Shown here in pieces: positions 39,864 to 48,244 of a stretch of 64,000 nt of DNA. This stretch comes from Nocardioides conyzicola. Lineage in GTDB: Bacteria > Actinomycetota > Actinomycetes > Propionibacteriales > Nocardioidaceae. Each line of letters opens with the position of its first letter. Position 1 is the stretch's first letter. The stretch is taken from assembly GCF_039543825.1 (NCBI RefSeq), contig NZ_BAABKM010000002.1, forward strand, positions 1-64,000, read 5' to 3'. Made by a program: the position numbers and the translations under genes. Below the pieces are notes generated by a model that was given only the letters and a program-made list of their open reading frames with translations, searched no databases and had not been told where the DNA came from.

Positions 39864-41132
39864 TCAGAAGGTGTGGCGCAGCGGGTAGCCGCTGTTGCCG
39901 TCCTCGTCGGTCTTCGTCGCGAGCACGTGGTGGAGCTGGATCTCGTTGCGCTCGAAGGCCAGCCGCGAGCCCGCCATGTAGAGGCCCCACACCCGCGCGG
40001 TGCCCTCGCCGACCTCGGCGACGCAGGCGTCCCAGTTGTCGGCGAGGTTCTGGCACCAGGCGGCGAGCGTCTTGGCGTAGTGCACGCGGATGTTCTCCTC
40101 GTGCTGCACCTCGAGCCCGGCGTTCTGCACCTCGGTGATGATCTTGCCGGAGCCGATCAGCTCGCCGTCCGGGAAGACGTAGCGGTCGATGAACGCACCG
40201 GTGTCGGTCGGCCGGTTGTCGTGCCGCGTGATGCAGTGGTTGAGCAGGCGGCCCTGCGGCTTCAGGTGGTCGCGGATGAAGCCGAAGTACGCCGGGTAGT
40301 TCTTCACCCCGATGTGCTCGGTCAGGCCGATCGAGGAGATCGCGTCGAAGCCGGACTCCTCGACGTCCCGGTAGTCCATGAAGCGGACCTCGGCGAGGTG
40401 GTCGAGACCCTCCTCCTTGATCGCCTGCTGCGCCCACGACGCCTGCTCGCGCGACAGGGTCACGCCGAGCGCCTTGACGCCGTACACGCGCGCGGCGTGA
40501 CGGACCATGCCGCCCCAGCCGCAGCCGAGGTCGAGCAGCCGCTGCCCGGGCTGGAGGTCGAGCTTGCGGGCGACCAGGTCGTACTTGGCCTCCTGTGCCT
40601 CCTCGAGCGTCGCGTCCGCGGTCGGGTAGAGCGCGCACGTGTAGGTCATCGACGGGCCGAGCACGTACTCGTAGAACGTGTTGGAGACGTCGTAGTGGTG
40701 GTGGATCACCTCGGCGTCACGCTGCATCGAGTGCCGGACGCCCTCCATCACCCGGCGCCAGCGCGGCAGGTGCTCCTGCGGGGGCGGCGGCGGGGGCTTG
40801 AGGTGCGAGAACCCGAGCCCGCGCACCAGCGTCAGCGCCTCGACGGGCGAGGGGGTGCGGAAGCGCAGGTTGTTCTGCAGCAGCTTCATCGCGTCGTACG
40901 GGTCACCCGGGTGCACGCCGTGCAGGTCGAGGTCCCCCGAGACGTACGCGCGGGCGAAGCCCAGGTCGCCCGGCGCGGTCATGATGTAGGACAGGCCGCG
41001 CTCGTTGAGGAGGTCGACGTGGATCGTGGCGTCCGGCGGACCGGCCTCGCTCCCGTCGTACGCCGTGAAGCGCACCGGCATCCCTTCGCGCAGCAGTGAT
41101 CCCACCGCATCTCCGATGCTGATCGTGCTCAT
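39864..41132 (-). CDS. tmsB: Cyclopropane/methyl fatty acyl phospholipid synthase (TmsB/BfaB-like)
   Basis: A 422-residue SAM-dependent methyltransferase acting on unsaturated acyl chains of phospholipids. The SAM site is LLDLGCGWGGMVRHAA and the catalytic region includes HYDVSNTFYEYVLGPSMTYTCALY and the conserved SIGLTEHIGVKNY. An N-terminal domain of about 130 residues precedes the methyltransferase. Together with the FAD-linked protein directly upstream it matches the actinobacterial pair that makes 10-methyl (tuberculostearic-type) fatty acids: this enzyme methylenates oleoyl chains at C10. ATG 41132 overlaps the upstream stop by 4 bp. Confidence 0.85.
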   Translation of the reverse strand: MSTISIGDAVGSLLREGMPVRFTAYDGSEAGPPDATIHVDLLNERGLSYIMTAPGDLGFARAYVSGDLDLHGVHPGDPYDAMKLLQNNLRFRTPSPVEALTLVRGLGFSHLKPPPPPPQEHLPRWRRVMEGVRHSMQRDAEVIHHHYDVSNTFYEYVLGPSMTYTCALYPTADATLEEAQEAKYDLVARKLDLQPGQRLLDLGCGWGGMVRHAARVYGVKALGVTLSREQASWAQQAIKEEGLDHLAEVRFMDYRDVEESGFDAISSIGLTEHIGVKNYPAYFGFIRDHLKPQGRLLNHCITRHDNRPTDTGAFIDRYVFPDGELIGSGKIITEVQNAGLEVQHEENIRVHYAKTLAAWCQNLADNWDACVAEVGEGTARVWGLYMAGSRLAFERNEIQLHHVLATKTDEDGNSGYPLRHTF

Positions 41133-42484
41133 CGTCTCTTCACCGCCTTGTCGTAGAGCGTGGTCAATCGGTCCTGCGGGTCGTAGCGACCCTTCACGGC
41201 GGCGAGGTTGGCGCCGCCGTACAGCTGGTCGAAGGTCTCGCGGTCGTAGAACGCCTCGCTGTAGAGCGACTTGTGGCCGTCGAGCTCGAGGACCTTCGTC
41301 TCGATCGCGCGGTTGCGCGGTCCGTTGGGCGCGTCGGGGCCGACGTGCACGGTGCCCCAGAACCCGGCGTTGACGTACGTCTGGCCCGGCTCCAGCGGGT
41401 AGGAGGCCCACTCCCGCGTGGAGACCAACGGGCAGAGCCACACCGGCCGCATGCCGACGGCGTCGTCGAACCACTCGAGGAACGCGGGCAGGTTGGCGAC
41501 CGGCACCTCGATGTCCTGGATGACCCGCTCACGCAATGGCCGGCCGGCGCGCCGGTCGAGGCGGTCGGCGATCGAGAAGCGCCGGTCCAGGCCGAGCAGC
41601 TTCTGGTAGACGTCCGAGCGGCGCCAGCGGCGCGGCCAGATCCTCCGGATCCTGGGGTTCTGGGCACCGAACGCGCCGGAGCACCAGAACCAGTCGGTGT
41701 CCCAGCGCCAGAGGTAGTCGTACATCGACAGCCGGTCGGTCTCACGCTGCTGGATGCTCTTGAAGTAGATGTCCTGGCCGACGTAGTCGCTGGTGGCGCC
41801 GCCGTCCTCGGTCCAGGTCGCGAGCGTCAGGTAGTACTCCCCCGGCTCGAACGCGACGCCGTCGAGCCCGTCGACCCGCACGCCGTCGTACGACGCGGTC
41901 TCGGTGATCTCGGTGATCGTCTTGGCGAGCAGCTCGGCGTCGTCGAAGCGGACGTGCCGCAGCGCGACGTACGCCGGGACCGCCTCGAGCCGGATGCGCA
42001 GGCGGGTGGCGTAGCCGAGCGATCCGTAGGAGTTGGGGAACGCGTCGAAGAGGTCGTCGCCGGGCGCGCAGGTCACGACCTCGCCGGCGCCGGTGAACAC
42101 GTCCATCTCGAGCACCGACTCGTGCGGCAGCCCGTTGCGGAAGCTCGTCGACTCGATGCCGAGCCCGGTCACCGCGCCGCCGAGGGTGATGGTGCGCAGC
42201 TGCGGCACGACGTACGGGATCAGGCCGTGCGGCAGCGTCGCGTCGACCAGGTCCTCGTAGGTGCACATGCCCTGGACGTCCGCGGTCCGGGCGTCGACGT
42301 CGATGGCGATCACGCCGTCGAGGCCGGAGACGTCCAGGCCCGGCGCGTCGGTCGCCGCGCGGGGGCGGAAGAGGTTGGAGGTCTTCTTCGCCAGCCGGAC
42401 CGGCGCACCCGCCGGGATGGCGTCGTACGACGCCCGCAGCCGCTCGACCGCTACGTCGTGTGCAGACCAACCGCGCAAACTCAC
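41129..42484 (-). CDS. tmsA: FAD-linked reductase of 10-methyl fatty acid synthesis (TmsA/BfaA-like)
   Basis: A 451-residue FAD-binding oxidoreductase of the PCMH/DprE1-like type. The FAD region shows VDARTADVQGMCTYEDLVDA, PQLRTITLGGAVTGLGIES and NSYGSLGYATRLRI. In the known pathway this partner reduces the 10-methylene intermediate made by TmsB to the 10-methyl chain. The start is GTG 42484, with GGAG about 14 bp upstream, a rather long distance. It is the first gene of an apparent five-gene operon ending at 37741. There are 177 bp of apparent promoter region upstream, with no gene or clear motif. Confidence 0.82.
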   Translation of the reverse strand: MSLRGWSAHDVAVERLRASYDAIPAGAPVRLAKKTSNLFRPRAATDAPGLDVSGLDGVIAIDVDARTADVQGMCTYEDLVDATLPHGLIPYVVPQLRTITLGGAVTGLGIESTSFRNGLPHESVLEMDVFTGAGEVVTCAPGDDLFDAFPNSYGSLGYATRLRIRLEAVPAYVALRHVRFDDAELLAKTITEITETASYDGVRVDGLDGVAFEPGEYYLTLATWTEDGGATSDYVGQDIYFKSIQQRETDRLSMYDYLWRWDTDWFWCSGAFGAQNPRIRRIWPRRWRRSDVYQKLLGLDRRFSIADRLDRRAGRPLRERVIQDIEVPVANLPAFLEWFDDAVGMRPVWLCPLVSTREWASYPLEPGQTYVNAGFWGTVHVGPDAPNGPRNRAIETKVLELDGHKSLYSEAFYDRETFDQLYGGANLAAVKGRYDPQDRLTTLYDKAVKRR

Positions 42485-42661
42485 GACACGGAAACTTACT
42501 CCTGATCGATATCCAATGTGTTTCCGACCCCGACTAGATGGAGAGTGTCTCCGGAATCACACTGGGTGGGATCGCGCGCCACGACGACGTACCCACGGAA
42601 GAGATGGTCGTTCCGAGGGCCGGAGAACGGCCATCTCGCCCGTGGCTATGCCGCCGGTCGG

Positions 42662-43015
42662 CTACGAGGCCAGCGTCTCCGCGACCGCGCCCCTGACGTC
42701 GCCGCGGTGCACGACGACGTCGGCTCCCGCGAAGTCCCGGACCGCGGCGAGGTCGCCGTCGCGCACGGCGTCCGCGCCGGTGAGCACGACGACGGCCTCG
42801 AGCCCCTTCGACCCCGAGGCGACGGCCATCGCGACGCAGACGCCGACCGCGGAGACCTGCAGCGACGGCAGGTCGACGGTGGCGGCGGCGTACGTGCGGC
42901 CGTCGGAGTCGCGTACGGCGGCGCCCTCGGCGGCACCCGTGCGCGCCCGGGTCGCGCGGGCCAGGGTCACCAGCTTGGCGTCCTCGGCGGACAGCGGGGC
43001 GGTCAGGTCAGTCAT
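42662..43015 (-). CDS. Cytidine deaminase-like protein without zinc ligands
   Basis: A 117-residue protein that follows the cytidine deaminase fold pattern (AEDAKLVTLARATRARTGA, GAAVRDSDGRTYAAATVDLPSL, GVCVAMAVASG) but lacks the HAE/CAE and PCxxC zinc motifs. It corresponds in position to the cdd-like gene between corC and era in mycobacteria, which is also degenerate. It may bind a nucleoside or RNA rather than deaminate. ATG 43015 overlaps the corC-like gene by 8 bp. Confidence 0.75.
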   Translation of the reverse strand: MTDLTAPLSAEDAKLVTLARATRARTGAAEGAAVRDSDGRTYAAATVDLPSLQVSAVGVCVAMAVASGSKGLEAVVVLTGADAVRDGDLAAVRDFAGADVVVHRGDVRGAVAETLAS

Positions 43016-44309
43016 CGTCGTCCTCGTTCGACTCGGCCTCGGTGGCGACGCGTGCAATGAGCACGGTGCCGATGCGGTTGCGGCGCCCGGTGGCGGCCTC
43101 GGCCTCGAAGCGGAGCCCGTGGGCGTCGACGATCGACCCCGGGATCGGGACTCGGCCGAGGTGCTTGGCCATCAGGCCGCCGACGCTGTCGACGTCCTCC
43201 TCCTCGACGTCGAACCCGAAGAGCTCGTCGAGGTCGTCGATCGGGTAGCGGGAGGACACGCGTACGACGCCGTCGTCGAGCGTCTCGACCTCGATCTCCT
43301 CGGCGTCGTACTCGTCGGTGATCTCGCCGACGATCTCCTCGAGGATGTCCTCGATGGTGACCAGCCCGGCGGTGCCGCCGTACTCGTCCACGACGACCGC
43401 GATGTGCTGCCGCATCGCCTGCATCTCGGACAGCAACCCGTCGACCGGCTTGGAGTCGGGCACGAAGTGCGCCGGCCGCATGACCTCGTCGATGCGCTGG
43501 GTGAACTCCACGTCCGGTGCCTCGAAGTCGCGGCGCACGATGTCCTTGAGGTAGGCGACGCCGACGACGTCGTCGAGGTTCTCACCGATGACCGGGACCC
43601 GCGAGAAGCCGCTGCGCAGGAAGAGCGAGAGCGTCTGACGGAGGTTCTTGTGGCGCTCGATGTAGACCACGTCCGTGCGCGGGACCATCACCTCGCGGGC
43701 GATGGTGTCGCCGAGCTCGAGGACGTCGTGGATCATCTTGCGCTCGCCGGACTCGATCAGCGACGACGCCTCGGCGAGGTCGACCAGCTCACGCAGCTCG
43801 GTCTCCGTCGAGAAGGGTCCCTCCCGGAAGCCCTTGCCCGGCGTCAGTGCGTTGCCGACCAGGATCAGCAGCTTGGGCAGCGGTCCCAGGATCGCGGTCA
43901 CGAACGACAGCGGCGCGGCCGACGCGAGCGCCACCCGCTCGGAGTGCTGACGGCCCACCGTGCGGGGCGCGACGCCGATCGCGACGAACGAGATCACCAG
44001 CATCACGGCGATCGTGGTCAGGACGGCGGGCCACCACGCGCCGTCGTACGCCTGGTCGATCGTGAACGCGACCAGCACGATCGCCGAGATCTCGCACAGC
44101 AGCCGCATGAAGAGCGCGGTGTTGAGGTAGCGCGGCGGGTCCTCGAGCAGCGCGACCAGCCGGCGTGAGCCGGGACGGTTGTCGTCGGCCAGCTCCTCGG
44201 CGCGCGCCTTGGAGAACGACCCGAGCGCGGCGTCGGCGGCCGAGAAGAGACCGGCGAGCACGACCAGGGCGGCGGCCGCGATCAGCAGCCAGACGTCGGT
44301 CCCGCTCAC
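43008..44309 (-). CDS. CNNM/CorC-type transporter with CBS domains
   Basis: A 433-residue membrane protein. The N-terminal DUF21/CNNM region has four hydrophobic helices (from WLLIAAAALVVLAGLFSAAD to about residue 150), followed by a paired CBS domain (MVPRTDVVYIERHKNL, and IAVVVDEYGGTAGLVTIEDI) and a CorC/HlyC C-terminal domain ending in an acidic tail. The family is linked to magnesium or cobalt efflux. GTG 44309 overlaps the ybeY stop (GTGA). Confidence 0.9.
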   Translation of the reverse strand: MSGTDVWLLIAAAALVVLAGLFSAADAALGSFSKARAEELADDNRPGSRRLVALLEDPPRYLNTALFMRLLCEISAIVLVAFTIDQAYDGAWWPAVLTTIAVMLVISFVAIGVAPRTVGRQHSERVALASAAPLSFVTAILGPLPKLLILVGNALTPGKGFREGPFSTETELRELVDLAEASSLIESGERKMIHDVLELGDTIAREVMVPRTDVVYIERHKNLRQTLSLFLRSGFSRVPVIGENLDDVVGVAYLKDIVRRDFEAPDVEFTQRIDEVMRPAHFVPDSKPVDGLLSEMQAMRQHIAVVVDEYGGTAGLVTIEDILEEIVGEITDEYDAEEIEVETLDDGVVRVSSRYPIDDLDELFGFDVEEEDVDSVGGLMAKHLGRVPIPGSIVDAHGLRFEAEAATGRRNRIGTVLIARVATEAESNEDDDD

Positions 44310-44755
44310 TGGAGACGCCAGGCCGCCAGGAGCTCGTCCTGGAGACCGAACATCTCCTTGTGCTCCTCCGGCTCCGCGTGGTCGTAGCCCAGCAGGTGCA
44401 GGATCCCGTGGACGGTCAGCAGCTCGATCTCGGCCTCGGTGCCGTGGCCGGCGGTCTCGCCCTGCTTCTCGGCGATGTCGGGGCACAGCACCAGGTCGCC
44501 GAGCACGCCCTCCTCGGGCTCCTCGTTGACCAGGCCGGGGCGCAGCTCGTCCATGGGGAACGCCAGCACGTCGGTCGGGCCCTGCTTGTCCATCCACTGC
44601 TCGTTGAGCTGCGCGATGGTCGGCTCGTCGACGGCCTTGATGCACAGCTCGGCCATCGGGTGCACGCGCATCCGGTCCATCACGAAGCGGCTGAGCCGGG
44701 CCAGGCGGTCGACGTCGAGCTCGCGGCCCGACTCGTTGAGGATCTCGATCGTCAT
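44306..44755 (-). CDS. ybeY: Endoribonuclease YbeY
   Basis: A 149-residue zinc metalloprotein for 16S rRNA maturation and ribosome quality control. The zinc motif HGILHLLGYDH is at about residues 115-125, with the conserved TDVLAFPMDE upstream. An acidic insert (NEEPEEGVLGDLVLCPDIA) is present, as in other actinobacterial members. ATG 44755 overlaps the phoH stop by 4 bp, so ybeY and phoH are translationally coupled. Confidence 0.95.
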   Translation of the reverse strand: MTIEILNESGRELDVDRLARLSRFVMDRMRVHPMAELCIKAVDEPTIAQLNEQWMDKQGPTDVLAFPMDELRPGLVNEEPEEGVLGDLVLCPDIAEKQGETAGHGTEAEIELLTVHGILHLLGYDHAEPEEHKEMFGLQDELLAAWRLQ

Positions 44756-45756
44756 GGTCGGGTCTGGCGGAGGTCGGCGCGGGCGTCGTGCTCGTCGTAG
44801 GCCTCGACGATCTTGCCCACCAGCTTGTGGCGTACGACGTCGGACGCGGTCAGCCGGTTGAAGGAGATGTCCTCCACCTCGTCGAGGATCTCCTCCACCG
44901 CGCGCAGGCCGGACTTCTGGCCGCTGGGCAGGTCGGTCTGCGTGACGTCGCCGGTGACGACGATCTTGGAGCCGAAGCCCAACCGGGTCAGGAACATCTT
45001 CATCTGCTCGGGCGTCGTGTTCTGCGCCTCGTCGAGGATGATGAACGAGTCGTTGAGCGAGCGACCGCGCAGGAACGCCAGGGGCGCGACCTCGATGGTG
45101 CCGGCGGCCATCAGCTTGGGGATCAGCTCGGGGTCGAGCATGTCGTGCAGGGCGTCGTACAACGGCCGCAGGTAGGGGTCGATCTTCTCGGTGAGGGTGC
45201 CGGGCAGGAAGCCGAGGCGCTCGCCGGCCTCGACCGCCGGGCGGCTGAGGATGATTCGGTTGACCTTCTTGGACTGCAGCGCCTGCACGGCCTTCGCGAC
45301 CGCGAGGTAGGTCTTGCCGGTGCCGGCCGGGCCGATGCCGAACGTGATCGTGTGCTTGTCGATCGAGTCGACGTACCGCTTCTGGTTGAGCGTCTTGGGG
45401 CGGATGGACCGCCCGCGGTTGCTGAGGATGTTGAGGCTCAGCACGTCGGCCGGGCGCTCGGTCGTCTCGGCACGGAGCATCGCGAGCGCGCGCTCGACGG
45501 TCTCGCCGGTGACGCCCTGGCCGGTGCGGATCAGCGCGACCAGCTCGTCGAGGAGGCGTTCGGCCAGCGCGACCTCGCCGGGCTCGCCCTGCAGGGTGAT
45601 CCGGTTGCCGCGGACGTGGACCTCGGCCTCGAAGGAGCGCTCGATCACGCGGAGGTGCTCGTCACCGGGCCCGAGGAGGCTGACCATGTTGATGCTGTTG
45701 GGGACGACGACCGTGTGCTGGGCCGTGGGGGCCGGGGTCGTGTGGGAGTCAGTCAT
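44752..45756 (-). CDS. phoH: PhoH-like ATPase
   Basis: A 334-residue cytoplasmic ATPase. An N-terminal KH-like region ([19 protein letters not shown]) is followed by the helicase-type ATPase domain with P-loop [14 protein letters not shown], Walker [12 protein letters not shown] and [12 protein letters not shown]. The usual partner is YbeY, located just downstream. ATG 45756 is chosen; an ATG at 45774 has its purine-rich site right against the codon. The divergent small membrane gene starts 101 bp away. Confidence 0.92.
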   Translation of the reverse strand: MTDSHTTPAPTAQHTVVVPNSINMVSLLGPGDEHLRVIERSFEAEVHVRGNRITLQGEPGEVALAERLLDELVALIRTGQGVTGETVERALAMLRAETTERPADVLSLNILSNRGRSIRPKTLNQKRYVDSIDKHTITFGIGPAGTGKTYLAVAKAVQALQSKKVNRIILSRPAVEAGERLGFLPGTLTEKIDPYLRPLYDALHDMLDPELIPKLMAAGTIEVAPLAFLRGRSLNDSFIILDEAQNTTPEQMKMFLTRLGFGSKIVVTGDVTQTDLPSGQKSGLRAVEEILDEVEDISFNRLTASDVVRHKLVGKIVEAYDEHDARADLRQTRP

Positions 45757-45856
45757 GGAGGCCCGGACGGGCATCCTTTCGGTCGGTGGTGGAGGCCCTT
45801 CCATGCTACGGGAGCGTCATCGCCCGGCCCAACGAGTTGCGGCGTACGGTTGCGTC

Positions 45857-46126
45857 ATGCCGGCTGCGGGCGATCGCGAGGACCTCTGGGACGACGATCC
45901 CGACCTGCCCGAGGACGCGCCGCCGTACTGGTTCGCCGGTCAGCACCTCCCCGAGCACGCTCGTGCGATGGGGCTGACCCACCACGTGCCGGAGGGTGCG
46001 ATCCTCGACTTCGCGGGCCGGCTCGACTCCACGAAGCCCGGTCACCGGATCGCGGCGTGGGTGCTGCTGGTGATGTTCGGGCTGCCCGTGGTGCTCGCCG
46101 TGATGCGGCTCTTCTACGCCTTCTAG
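45857..46126 (+). CDS. Small membrane protein, unknown
   Basis: An 89-residue protein with an acidic N-terminus (DREDLWDDDPDLPEDAPPYW), a GHRIAAWV stretch and one C-terminal membrane helix (about residues 67-88), so probably a tail-anchored protein. No family recognised. Its stop codon overlaps the stop of the convergent copper monooxygenase-like gene. Confidence 0.7.
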   Translation: MPAAGDREDLWDDDPDLPEDAPPYWFAGQHLPEHARAMGLTHHVPEGAILDFAGRLDSTKPGHRIAAWVLLVMFGLPVVLAVMRLFYAF

Positions 46127-47334
46127 GAGACCTCGTCGTCGAAGGCGACCTGGAGGGTGCCCAGGCACATCTCGTCGGTGCTGCCCTCGGCCCAGATGAT
46201 GTAGCGGTCGGGCTGGCCGGCGAACGCCGGCAACCGGTCGCGCAGCCACTGCTGGTGGGTGCAGGTGACCTTGATCGTGTCGAACTTGTCGAGGTGCAGG
46301 GGCTGCTTGAGCGGTTTCGAGCCCTGGTTGTCGAAGTCCCAGATCGGGATGTCCAGGATCGTGCGCGCCTTCGGGGTGCCGGGGTTGACCTCGATCTTGA
46401 TCTTGCGACCCAGCAGGTGCATGTGGCCGGCGACGCCGAGGATCGTCATCCCCCGCGGCGCGTAGCGCACGCACGAGGTGGTGTTGGACGGGATCGGCTC
46501 GCCCTGGCTGTTGCAGAGGAAGTGCAGGGCGCTGTTGGTGTTGCCCGCCCCCCCGAACCGCTCCATCACGTCGGCCACCGCGGCGTCGCGGTCGCACAGC
46601 GGCCCGTCGTCGTGGGCGGGCCGGCAGGGCAGCTCGACCGGCGCCGGCAGCTGGAAGGTGTGCACGGGGGTGAGGTCGGTGCTCCCCCTCATCCAGCGCA
46701 GCTGGGTGCTGGAGACGTCGGGTGCGGCGCCCTTGAGCAGGTTGTAGTGGACCTGCATCACGATCCGGGAGCCGGCGGCGAGGCGTACGCCGTAGCCGTC
46801 GCGGACCTTGGTCTCGTCGCCGCCCGGCGCCCAGGCGGCGAGCCAGGGGGCGTCGTCGATCTTGACGAACTCCCCCTGGAGCCCGGTGCCGCCGAAGCAG
46901 GTCCAGCCCTCGCCCGGCGCGTCGGCGTCCTTCTGCTCCGCCTCGGCGACCTGTCCCGGGTCGACCCGGAAGAGGATCACGTGGTGCACGACCTGGGGGT
47001 TGCCGGGCAGCACGTGGCTGCCGGTCAGCCACACGTCCTTGTCGAGCTTCGGGTCGAGCAGGAAGCAGCGGTAGTCGTCGGTGCCGGTACCGGACGGCGC
47101 TGACGGGGTGTAGGCCTCCGGCATCGTGACGGTCGTCCGGTGCTCGCCGGTGCGCAGCGGCAGCATCTTGCCCGGGGGCAGCGCGGCGAGCTGCTTCGCC
47201 TCGACGCCGGGCGGGTCCGGCGGCTTGAGGATCTCGCTGGGCGAGCCGGTCCGGCGGTCGCTGTCCTCGTCGACGCAGCCGGCCAGCGTCACGACCAGGA
47301 GGACAGCGGCGGCGACGGCGGCGAGCCGCTTCAT
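46123..47334 (-). CDS. Lipoprotein with ascorbate-dependent copper monooxygenase (PHM-like) fold
   Basis: A 403-residue lipoprotein with signal peptide and lipobox LAGC (Cys20). All six copper ligands of the peptidylglycine monooxygenase/dopamine beta-monooxygenase fold can be placed: His117 and His118 (VVHHVIL), His196 (MQVHYN) for CuH, and His304, His306 (GHMHLLG) and Met389 (DEMCLG) for CuM. Cysteine pairs are spread as in secreted members. It should act outside the membrane, hydroxylating an unknown substrate with oxygen and a reductant. ATG 47334 overlaps the HIT gene stop by 4 bp. A bacterial, membrane-anchored copy within this cluster is unusual. Confidence 0.82.
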   Translation of the reverse strand: MKRLAAVAAAVLLVVTLAGCVDEDSDRRTGSPSEILKPPDPPGVEAKQLAALPPGKMLPLRTGEHRTTVTMPEAYTPSAPSGTGTDDYRCFLLDPKLDKDVWLTGSHVLPGNPQVVHHVILFRVDPGQVAEAEQKDADAPGEGWTCFGGTGLQGEFVKIDDAPWLAAWAPGGDETKVRDGYGVRLAAGSRIVMQVHYNLLKGAAPDVSSTQLRWMRGSTDLTPVHTFQLPAPVELPCRPAHDDGPLCDRDAAVADVMERFGGAGNTNSALHFLCNSQGEPIPSNTTSCVRYAPRGMTILGVAGHMHLLGRKIKIEVNPGTPKARTILDIPIWDFDNQGSKPLKQPLHLDKFDTIKVTCTHQQWLRDRLPAFAGQPDRYIIWAEGSTDEMCLGTLQVAFDDEVS

Positions 47335-47666
47335 CCGACCAGCCCGGTGAGGTCGGCGCCGCCGAGCAGGTGCACGTGGGTGTGGAAGATCGTCTGCCCG
47401 GCGCCCGCACCGGTGTTGTAGACCAGGTTGTAGTCGGCGTACCCCTCCGCAGCGGCGACCGCGGCGGCCGAGGTGACCAGCGCGGCGGAGGTCTCGGGAT
47501 CCGCCGCGGCCAGCTCGGCCGCGTTGGCATAGTGGTCGCGCGGGACCACCAGCACGTGCAGCGGCGCCTTCGGGCTGATGTCCCGGAACGCGAGCGTGCG
47601 GTCGGTGGTGTGCACGATCTCCGCCGGGATCTCCCCCGCGACGATCTTGCAGAACAGACAGTCCAC
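47331..47666 (-). CDS. HIT family nucleotide-binding protein
   Basis: A 111-residue HINT-type purine nucleotide hydrolase. The histidine triad HTHVH is at residues 95-99, and CLFC at 3-6 is the N-terminal zinc pair. GTG 47666 has GGGAGG four bases upstream and gives VDCLFCKIVAG, the standard start. It is divergent from the sigma factor gene (62 bp between starts) and the copper lipoprotein gene is coupled downstream. Confidence 0.93.
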   Translation of the reverse strand: MDCLFCKIVAGEIPAEIVHTTDRTLAFRDISPKAPLHVLVVPRDHYANAAELAAADPETSAALVTSAAAVAAAEGYADYNLVYNTGAGAGQTIFHTHVHLLGGADLTGLVG

Positions 47667-47728
47667 AATTCCTCCCGTTGGGCAGTAAACCACCGGACGT
47701 CCCCACGCGTCCCACTAGCGTGACAACC

Positions 47729-48244
47729 GTGACCGACCGGCCCGTGTGGACCGCGGACGAGGCGCTGGAGCAGCTGTACGCCGCGCACTGGCGCCAGCTG
47801 GTGCGGCTGTCCGTGCTGCTCGTCCGCGACCAGGGGGTCGCCGAGGAGGTCACCCAGGACGCGTTCGTGGCCGTCCACGCCCGCTGGTCGCGGCTGCGGG
47901 ACCCGGACCTGGCCCTGGCCTACCTGCGGCAGGCCGTCGTCAACCGGTCCCGGTCGGCGCTGCGGCACCGGGCCGTCGTCGAGCGCCACGCCGCCCGTCG
48001 TACGCCGCCGCTGATCGAGGCCGGTGCCGACCAGGCCGCCCTCGCCACCGACCGGCGCTCGGCCGTCCTCGACGCGCTCCGGCGGCTGCCGCAGCGCCAG
48101 CGCGAGGTGCTGGCGCTGCGCTACTACCTCGAGCTCTCCGAGGCCGAGATCGCCGACGCGCTCGGCATCAGCCGCGGCGCCGTCAAGAGCCACGCCTCCC
48201 GCGGCGCCGCCGCCCTCCGACTTCTCCTCCAGGGGGACCTGTGA
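47729..48244 (+). CDS. ECF (SigE-like) RNA polymerase sigma factor
   Basis: A 171-residue group 4 sigma factor. Region 2 is LYAAHWRQLVRLSVLLVRDQ with VAEEVTQDAFVAVHARW, and region 4 is LRRLPQRQREVLALRYYLEL with ISRGAVKSHASRG as the recognition helix. GTG 47729 is used; an in-frame GTG at 47720 is possible and the transcript may be leaderless. The next gene overlaps by 4 bp and encodes a membrane protein whose cytoplasmic N-terminus could be an anti-sigma region. Confidence 0.9.
   Translation: MTDRPVWTADEALEQLYAAHWRQLVRLSVLLVRDQGVAEEVTQDAFVAVHARWSRLRDPDLALAYLRQAVVNRSRSALRHRAVVERHAARRTPPLIEAGADQAALATDRRSAVLDALRRLPQRQREVLALRYYLELSEAEIADALGISRGAVKSHASRGAAALRLLLQGDL

Noticed and set aside
42485..42661. 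Leader peptide or riboswitch upstream of the tmsA-like gene
   Set aside because: The 177-bp gap has only scattered short repeats (GTGTTTCC, GTGTCTCC) and no conserved structure or short frame with a ribosome site.
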